Assembly (NCBI GenBank): GCA_964195005.1
Contig: CAXMOO010000090.1
Span: 1 to 10,295 of the forward strand
Reading direction: 5' to 3'
From: JAUXLW01 sp964195005
Lineage (GTDB): Bacteria; Actinomycetota; Acidimicrobiia; Spongiisociales; SHLN01
DNA length: 10,295 bases
Below, in pieces: positions 5,582 to 10,295 of this stretch. A program made the translations under genes and the position numbers. The notes beneath the pieces were generated by a model. The model was given only the letters and a program-made list of their open reading frames with translations. It made no database searches and was not told where the DNA came from. Positions within the stretch are counted from its first letter, which is position 1, and the number at the start of each line of letters is the position of its first letter.

Positions 5582-6709
5582 CTATCCCCGACCACTGCCC
5601 GGTGAAGGTGGCTCATCTCGTCGAGCCAATGCGCTCGTCGTACGTGAACGCAGCCTGTGACTCGGCCAGCGGGTGTCGGCGCCGATTGTTGACACTTTCC
5701 TTGCGGCACGTGGCAGGGAGTGCGCTCCGTTCGCGGCACTAAACACTCCTCCATCCGCCGGGACGCACTCTCGCTTTTGGGCTCGGCGGGGCTTACGGGC
5801 TGCCATCAAGACAAGGCCGACTCCCGCCAAGATCAGGGGCAACGCGATGAGAGCCGGGCCTGTGAGGACCTCGGATCCCAGGGTGACCCCGAGCACCACT
5901 GCCACAACCGGGTTGACGTAGGCATAGCTGGTGGCGAGGGCGGGGCGCACTGTCCGAAGCAGGTAGACGTACGCTGTATAACCAACAATCGAACCGAACA
6001 CGATCAAGTAGCCGAGGGCGAGCCACGCAGACGCCTGTGGGACCTCAGAGATCCGCTCTCCGCGAAGCGGCCCGAGTACCACCATGGCCGACCCGGCGAC
6101 GAGTAGCTGGATGGCGGTGGCCATCGCAGGTTGGGGCAATTCCAAACGCGATCCCCAGACCGACCCGATGGCCCACAAGATCGGGGCTATCACAACGAGA
6201 GCCATACCGACCGGATTCGACCCGAAGTCACCCTCCTGAGCCAGCACGATGACACCTCCGAACCCCAGGACGAGACCCACCCACTCCACGCGTGCCGGCC
6301 AGCTGCCGAATAGTCCGCTCACCAGGGCTGCCCACAGGGGAATAACCGCGACTGCGGTAGCCGCCACACCGGAGCCAACGCCGGCATCCTCCGCCATCGT
6401 GACCAGCCCGACTCCCCCGACGAGCATTAGCAGTCCCACTCGGGCACCGTTCCACCAATGGCGCCGGGTGGGAGCCGGCGCACCGCGGAAGCGAAGCACC
6501 GCGTACATGAGGACACCTGCTACTAAGAAGCGGATTCCGCTCAACAGAAACGGAGGGAAGCCCTCGAGGCCGAATCGGATTGCGAGGTAAGTCGAACCCC
6601 AGATGATGTAGACAGCTGCCAGGGCGCCGCCGACGACCAGCCCGGATGGGGAGCTGAGTCCGGGCTTAGCGCCTGATGCGGTATCTATCTGCTTCGTCGC
6701 TACAACCAT
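5582..6709 (-). CDS. yedA: EamA-family drug/metabolite exporter, YedA-like
   Basis: This 375-residue inner-membrane protein of the drug/metabolite transporter superfamily has two EamA repeats and about ten helices. Motifs shared with E. coli YedA include YIIWGSTYLAIRFG (residues about 34-47), the middle WAIGSVWGSRLELP segment and PALATSYAYVNPVVAVVLG near the end of repeat two. The substrate is unknown; efflux of small metabolites or drugs is the family role. The ATG at 6709 is preferred because GAGGAAACAAGG precedes it. An in-frame TTG at 6742 would add 11 residues but sits right at the predicted transcript start. Beyond residue about 309 there is a 66-residue Arg/Ser-rich tail with no membrane character and no counterpart in YedA, possibly read-through after loss of an original stop. 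The gene is convergent with the toastrack gene and transcribed alone. Confidence 0.88.
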   Translation of the reverse strand: MVVATKQIDTASGAKPGLSSPSGLVVGGALAAVYIIWGSTYLAIRFGLEGFPPFLLSGIRFLVAGVLMYAVLRFRGAPAPTRRHWWNGARVGLLMLVGGVGLVTMAEDAGVGSGVAATAVAVIPLWAALVSGLFGSWPARVEWVGLVLGFGGVIVLAQEGDFGSNPVGMALVVIAPILWAIGSVWGSRLELPQPAMATAIQLLVAGSAMVVLGPLRGERISEVPQASAWLALGYLIVFGSIVGYTAYVYLLRTVRPALATSYAYVNPVVAVVLGVTLGSEVLTGPALIALPLILAGVGLVLMAARKPRRAQKRECVPADGGVFSAANGAHSLPRAARKVSTIGADTRWPSHRLRSRTTSALARRDEPPSPGSGRG

Positions 6710-6751
6710 CGGCCTTGTTTCCTCGGTAATAGGCTTAATCAACTATAGCCA

Positions 6752-6782
6752 TTACTATAGTAAAGGACATGTAACAAGTCAA
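6752..6782 (-). promoter_or_regulatory. Promoter of the YedA-like gene with palindromic operator over the -10
   Basis: On the minus strand, TTGACT (6782-6777) and TATAGT (6759-6754) are separated by exactly 17 bp, a good sigma-70-type promoter. The transcript start is expected near 6747, 38 nt before the ATG at 6709. The -10 lies inside a perfect 12-bp palindrome TTACTATAGTAA (6752-6763). A second ACTATAG copy sits 12 bp away (6742-6748). This AT-rich repeat is a candidate operator for a dimeric repressor; no such regulator gene is adjacent. Confidence 0.7.
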
Positions 6783-6841
6783 ACGCTTTTACACCATTAC
6801 GCAGGCAAGGCCGGATCCGATTCCGTCGGCGCGATGACCAC

Positions 6842-8020
6842 TCACCCTGCGTTCTTGAGCCACTGCTCCGCAGCCGTGAGACGCTTGGCAGTCGATGATG
6901 GCCAGTCGGGCTGCTGGGCTCGGAAGGGGCCGGTGGCGAAGGAAATCACCGCGGCGGCGGTGCGGAGTCGAATGCTCACCCGGTCCACGTCACCCTCGAA
7001 GGCAGATAGAAGTTGGGACCCGTAAGCGGCGAACGCTTGACCGCGACCGCTAACGAGGGCGAGGGTGAAGAGGTGCCCGAGCAGCATGGCGTAATCGTCG
7101 GCCCGTCGACCCATACCCACCGTGTCTATGTCGATGAGGCCGTTGATTCTGCCCTCTGAAACGATGACCTGAGCGGAGTGAAGATCGTTATGTGCCGCCA
7201 CGAGCCGCTCGGAGGGAGCTTGGCCGATAGCCTCCACCATCTCCGTCAGTCTCTCAGCCTCTCTAGGCAGGATCGTGGCGAGAAACCGACTGTGCACGTC
7301 CAGGCGCTCGATGAGTCCCGGCCGTTCATGGGGCAGGGTGGGCATCCGACTTAGGAAGTCTGACAACTCTGCTGGTGCAGGGAGCGTGGCGTCTCCGGCT
7401 TCGATGGCGCGGCGCATCGTCGAGCCGGGAACCGTCTCGAGAATCGCGATTCCGAGCTCTCGCGACCATCCCAGGCTGCGAGGGACTCGCAGCTCGCCGG
7501 CCACAGTGATGTGGGCTGCCTGGAGGGCCGCCACCCGGGATGGTCTCACTACTTTCACGAACAGGCGGTGCCGCTCCGTGACGACTTCGATGACGGCCCG
7601 CCGCCGCGGACGGTACGAGCGGGTCTTGATGAGCTGAATTGGATAGTCGGCGCCCACTTCGGCCAGCAAGCTCTTGAGCAGGTCCGGCTGGACTGCGTGG
7701 GGCAAGCCGGGCAACTTGGGATCGTGCGGAAAGCGCCAGACAGCGACACGAGAAGCGCCGTCCTCGACAATCGCAGCGTTGGCAGGCAGATCACGCCCGG
7801 CATGGGCACAAAGCGTCACTCCCTGACTGACCCCGTCGAGCACTGCCGAGTAGGTGGCGGTGACCGACCGGCCCGGGTCGTAACGAACCTGCCTGAGGCG
7901 GGTCTGGGCCACCGGCTCCTGTACGGCGGCCTCCAGGAGAGCCCCGGCATCGTCTCCGAGCAGAACTCCCAGCTCGGGAAGCTCAGGATCGGCTGGTGGA
8001 AGGGAGGTCGCGGGCGTCAT
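6842..8020 (-). CDS. Aminoglycoside-phosphotransferase-fold kinase (APH-like), substrate unknown
   Basis: This 392-residue protein of the APH/choline-kinase-like superfamily transfers phosphate from ATP to a small molecule. The C-lobe holds AAHNDLHSAQVIV, with catalytic Asp (about 279) in HNDLHSAQ, followed by GLIDIDTVGMG (Asp at about 297 and 299) for metal binding. The usual Asn of HxDxxxxN is Gln here (about 284). RLFVKVVRP (Lys about 156) is the probable ATP-binding Lys. Two similar stretches, RYDPGRSVTATY (about 46-57) and SYRPRRRAVIEV (about 135-146), hint at a duplicated N-lobe, as in larger maltokinase-like members. ATG at 8020 was chosen because upstream codons to 8125 are low-complexity and overlap the preceding gene; no strong ribosome site is seen. 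It is probably co-transcribed with the secreted protein 40 bp upstream. Antibiotic resistance should not be assumed. Confidence 0.8.
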   Translation of the reverse strand: MTPATSLPPADPELPELGVLLGDDAGALLEAAVQEPVAQTRLRQVRYDPGRSVTATYSAVLDGVSQGVTLCAHAGRDLPANAAIVEDGASRVAVWRFPHDPKLPGLPHAVQPDLLKSLLAEVGADYPIQLIKTRSYRPRRRAVIEVVTERHRLFVKVVRPSRVAALQAAHITVAGELRVPRSLGWSRELGIAILETVPGSTMRRAIEAGDATLPAPAELSDFLSRMPTLPHERPGLIERLDVHSRFLATILPREAERLTEMVEAIGQAPSERLVAAHNDLHSAQVIVSEGRINGLIDIDTVGMGRRADDYAMLLGHLFTLALVSGRGQAFAAYGSQLLSAFEGDVDRVSIRLRTAAAVISFATGPFRAQQPDWPSSTAKRLTAAEQWLKNAG

Positions 8021-8060
8021 TGGTGGGATTATCGACGCCGGTTGAGGCTTGATTGATGTC

Positions 8061-8456
8061 CTAGTCGTTCGACTCGGCGCTGACGCTCTCCTCAGACGGC
8101 ATACTGTCCGAGTCAATGCTTTCATCCGAGGTCATGCTTTCTTCGGAGGGCATGCTGTCGGAGTCGGTGCTGGCTTCAGAAGCGATGCTTTCCTCGGATT
8201 CGAGGCTCACGCTTTCGCCGGCCACGCTGTCGAAAGGAGAGTCTCCGTCGACTTGATCCTGGACCTGTAACAGCGGGAGGTCGCCCCCGACTTCTAGCTG
8301 GGGCAACTCTTCTATGTCGACGACCTCTGTGAGAACCGGCCGACCATCCTGGCTGTCATCGTCTCCGTCCTCCTGGGCGACTGCCGCACCCGTACCGAGT
8401 GCCACCGCCGCCGACATCGTGCCGGCAACCAGTTTCCATTTCCGGGGGATAACCAT
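8061..8456 (-). CDS. Secreted Ser/Asp/Glu-rich repeat protein
   Basis: This 131-residue exported protein has a Sec signal at 1-27 (basic MVIPRKWK, hydrophobic core, cleavage after AVA). The mature part is strongly acidic. Residues 82-131 are almost only Ser, Glu, Asp, Met and Pro. The decapeptide DSDSMPSEES occurs at 98-107 and again at 115-124, a 17-residue period visible in the DNA at 8136-8165 and 8085-8114. Such sequences are disordered and can bind cations or be heavily modified, but no function is assignable. The ATG at 8456 has GAGGAG shortly upstream on the minus strand. It is the first gene of a probable pair with the APH-like kinase. It has no cysteines and no sortase motif. Confidence 0.75.
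   Translation of the reverse strand: MVIPRKWKLVAGTMSAAVALGTGAAVAQEDGDDDSQDGRPVLTEVVDIEELPQLEVGGDLPLLQVQDQVDGDSPFDSVAGESVSLESEESIASEASTDSDSMPSEESMTSDESIDSDSMPSEESVSAESND
8085..8165. repeat. 51-bp-period coding repeat (two 30-bp copies)
   Basis: 8085-8114 and 8136-8165 both encode DSDSMPSEES and differ only at a few third-codon positions. The mismatches are mostly synonymous, which suggests the repeat is kept at the protein level rather than being a recent duplication. Confidence 0.7.
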
Positions 8457-8642
8457 TTTGTAACGCTCCTCAGACTCACAGTCACCACACAGCGTGGCAA
8501 CAACTTCCTGAGAGGCTCTTCGTCGAATACCCTAAAAACCTTACCTTAGGACACTAAACGCTGTGCTTGGGAGGTTCTTCAACCGCCCCGAGGAGCTCCA
8601 AACCACTTATAGTGTGTGGAGACGCGGGCAGCTGGAGGCACG

Positions 8643-9440
8643 GTGCGGGACTTCGACAAGCATTACGGTCATGCCGATTTGGTCAATCGGCGGGCGCGAC
8701 TCCTGATTATCTTTGTGCTACTCCTTCTCGGCGGGCTGGTCGTGGGTGTAAACGCGTTTGGGAGTGAAAGCGGAGATGCGGGGGCATCGGGCGCCGGGGG
8801 CATTACTCCCCCCGCGTCTGTCCTCGCCGCAAGCGTCCTTTCCACCACCACTTCGCAGCCGCTTCGTCCGGTAGCAACCTCTTCCACCAGCACGAACGGC
8901 ACGGTTGCGACCACCACGACTCCAGTCCCGACCACGACCACAAGCGTGGTTTCCGACTCGACCACCACCACCCGCCCCGCCACCACAACGCCCCGACCAT
9001 CGACGACCACAACCCCGCCGACCACCACCACCACGTCGACCACAACACCGCCGACCACCACCACTACGTCGACGACGACCACCACAGCACCGCCGACCAC
9101 CACCACGACCGTGCCGGTGGGTGCCTGGTTCCCAATCCTCACGGCCGACGCCTTCTGTGATGATGACAATCAGATGATCAGGTGGTCGGCTTCGGACCCG
9201 GACGAAAGCTGGTCCAGCGGCTGGCAAATGGTGATCGACGGTGACAACCGTGGCCTGTTCCCATCCGGCACAATTGTCACAAATGACAGCGGGCCCGCTG
9301 TCAGCCTCGAAGAGGTTGACACCGGCAAGCACACACTCACACTTGACGTGCACTGGGAGCGCATCGGGACAGGCAGTCAGGACCGCGGATTTGGCACCTT
9401 CAGCATCACCGTCAATGCCGACACAAACTGCCACGATTGA
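8643..9440 (+). CDS. Membrane-anchored protein with Thr-rich stalk and extracellular C-terminal domain
   Basis: This protein of about 265 residues is not recognised as a family. A short cytoplasmic basic N-terminus (RDFDKHYGHADLVNRRAR) precedes one hydrophobic helix (about 20-37, LLIIFVLLLLGGLVVGV). A Thr/Pro stalk follows at about 66-159 with units of the type PPTTTTTST. A C-terminal domain of about 105 residues is beta-rich in appearance (WFPILTADAF, then GKHTLTLDVHW and FGTFSITVNAD). It has two Cys (about 172 and 263), one at each end and likely to form a disulfide, suggesting an Ig-like fold. The stalk would hold this domain beyond the cell wall. GTG at 8643 is preferred because GGAGG lies at 8634-8638. 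An in-frame GTG at 8616 would add 9 residues but has no ribosome site and lies next to a TATAGT (8608-8613) that may be the -10. Confidence 0.7.
   Translation: MRDFDKHYGHADLVNRRARLLIIFVLLLLGGLVVGVNAFGSESGDAGASGAGGITPPASVLAASVLSTTTSQPLRPVATSSTSTNGTVATTTTPVPTTTTSVVSDSTTTTRPATTTPRPSTTTTPPTTTTTSTTTPPTTTTTSTTTTTAPPTTTTTVPVGAWFPILTADAFCDDDNQMIRWSASDPDESWSSGWQMVIDGDNRGLFPSGTIVTNDSGPAVSLEEVDTGKHTLTLDVHWERIGTGSQDRGFGTFSITVNADTNCHD
9015..9110. repeat. Imperfect tandem repeats encoding the Thr/Pro stalk
   Basis: Copies beginning CCGCCGACCACCACCAC start at 9015, 9048 and 9090, spaced 33 and 42 bp, within a longer ACC/ACG-rich tract that runs from about 8910 to 9115. Slippage in such DNA can change stalk length between strains. 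Confidence 0.65.
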
Positions 9441-9533
9441 TCTTCAACGGCGCCGGTGAGTAACCAGACACTCCAATCACCCGATCACGATCTCGGCGTC
9501 TGCTACCCGGGCCCCCGGGAATAGTCTGTAAGG

Positions 9534-10295
9534 ATGCCATCCGGTCTGCGCAGCCCAGAAGTACGTTCCGGGCTGACGCTGATCGGGCGCACCCTTCTCG
9601 GATACCGGACTATCTCGGCCTTCGCCATCGCCGGCGCTCTACTGTGGATGGCGGCGCTGGTGACGATTCCCTACCTGGTCGGCACCGTCATCGACGATGC
9701 TATTTCCGCGGGCGACCGCGACCGCATTGCCCCGTTGGTGGGACTGCTCATCCTGGCCGGGCTCGTTCAGGGAGTCGGCATCGGCGTTCGACGTTATTTT
9801 GGCTTTGCGCTCTCATACCGGGCCGAAACCGATCTCCGCAACCGCATATTCGAGCATTTGCAGCGCCTCGCGTTCAGCTTTCACGACCAGGCCAGCACGG
9901 GTCAGCTCATGGCCCGGGCTTCGAGCGACCTGTCACAGGTCCGGCTGGTGTTCGCCATGCTCCCCATCACGATCGCCAATGTGGCCATGCTCGCCATCGT
10001 CGTCACGGTCCTGATCGTGATCGACCCGGTTCTTGGGGTGGTGGCCTCGCTGGCGGTGCCCATGCTCTTCGGGTCCGCCAACCGGTTCGCCGGCAAAGTG
10101 ATCCAGGTCTCGTTCCGAGTCCAGGAACGCCTCGCCGATCTGAGTGAGGTGGTCGAGGAAGCGGTTGGAGGCATTCAGGTGGTCAAGGCATACGGCCAGG
10201 AGGATCAAGAATCCGCCAGACTCGACAACACTGCCACCGAGATCTACGAGGAGAGCATGACCGTGGTCCGGCTGCGGTCCAAGTTCGCGCCCCTC
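9534..10295 (+). CDS. ABC exporter, fused TMD-NBD type (5' part only, runs off the window)
   Basis: The first 254 codons of a type I ABC exporter half-transporter, open to the window edge. The start (MPSGLRSPEV) leads into the first helix (FAIAGALLWMAALVTIPYLVG, about 32-52), then AGDRDRIAPLVGLLILAGLVQG (helix 2). RYFGFALSYRAETDLRNRIFEHLQRLAFSFHD follows, the highly typical first intracellular loop. GQLMARASSDLSQVRLV and the helix 3/4 pair come next, and VEEAVGGIQVVKAYGQED is the conserved second cytoplasmic coupling region. The ATP-binding domain must lie to the right. It likely exports a lipid, peptide or drug. Such half-transporters work as dimers, often with a second gene downstream. There is no spaced Shine-Dalgarno: TAAGG abuts the ATG, and TAGTCT at 9522-9527 lies 7 nt before it, so a leaderless transcript is possible. 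Confidence 0.9.
   Translation, partial: MPSGLRSPEVRSGLTLIGRTLLGYRTISAFAIAGALLWMAALVTIPYLVGTVIDDAISAGDRDRIAPLVGLLILAGLVQGVGIGVRRYFGFALSYRAETDLRNRIFEHLQRLAFSFHDQASTGQLMARASSDLSQVRLVFAMLPITIANVAMLAIVVTVLIVIDPVLGVVASLAVPMLFGSANRFAGKVIQVSFRVQERLADLSEVVEEAVGGIQVVKAYGQEDQESARLDNTATEIYEESMTVVRLRSKFAPL

Noticed and set aside
8020..8125. Longer N-terminus for the APH-like kinase
   Set aside because: The extra 35 residues are low-complexity, overlap the end of the preceding gene, and no family homology is seen there.
8531..8550. Iron-regulator (DtxR/IdeR) box in CCTAA...TTAGG upstream of the Ser-rich gene
   Set aside because: Only 5-bp arms with the wrong spacing for the 19-bp box consensus; no iron-related gene nearby.
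8669..9434. Long minus-strand open frames rich in Val/Gly or Arg/Gly opposite the Thr-rich gene
   Set aside because: They are antisense shadows of the ACC/ACG repeat tract; composition is pure low complexity and the + strand frame has a signal anchor and a folded domain.

Overview
The window looks like chromosomal DNA from a high-GC Gram-positive bacterium, most likely an actinobacterium of the Acidimicrobiia type. Pointers are GTG/TTG-rich gene starts, ATGA/GTGA stop-start overlaps, an ECF sigma/anti-sigma pair with a SnoaL-like sensor, and exported proteins with long Thr-rich stalks. The lineage is inferred from style only; there is no rRNA or other marker gene. No tRNA, rRNA, CRISPR array or insertion sequence was seen.

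Left part (1-3650). The 5' half of an ABC-transporter ATPase stops just after its Q-loop region and runs into a small exported acidic protein (420-632). A perfect hairpin (655-685) separates these from a leftward sigma/anti-sigma operon (707-2043). The 132-bp divergent region 2044-2175 holds three successive inverted repeats. It precedes a rightward gene for a PQQ-type beta-propeller lipoprotein (2176-3648).

Middle part (3625-5574). A leftward gene for a small protein with two tandem helix-turn-helix-like repeats is split by a one-base frameshift in a G run. The two halves align over 40 residues only when the frame is restored. Next comes the most striking regulatory DNA in the window: TGACA repeated five times at exactly 11-bp spacing, wrapped around a palindromic consensus -10 (CATTATAATG). 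It heads a tightly packed rightward operon: a 55-aa peptide of unknown function, a ribbon-helix-helix DNA-binding protein, and a DUF4097/toastrack-type protein with an SGD motif recurring every 18 residues. The array could be bound by an OmpR/PhoB-family response regulator or by the operon's own RHH protein.

Right part (5582-10295). A leftward YedA-like EamA-family exporter has a well-formed promoter whose -10 is covered by a 12-bp palindrome. Then comes a leftward pair, a secreted Ser/Asp/Glu-rich protein followed by an aminoglycoside-phosphotransferase-fold kinase. A rightward membrane-anchored protein with a Thr-rich stalk and a C-terminal extracellular domain follows. The window ends inside a type I ABC exporter (transmembrane domain only).

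Overall this is an envelope- and regulation-heavy region: four or five exported or anchored proteins, two kinds of transporter, and three or four DNA-binding regulators. The most interesting untested unit is 3625-5574 (broken tandem-HTH gene, phased operator array, peptide-RHH-toastrack operon).
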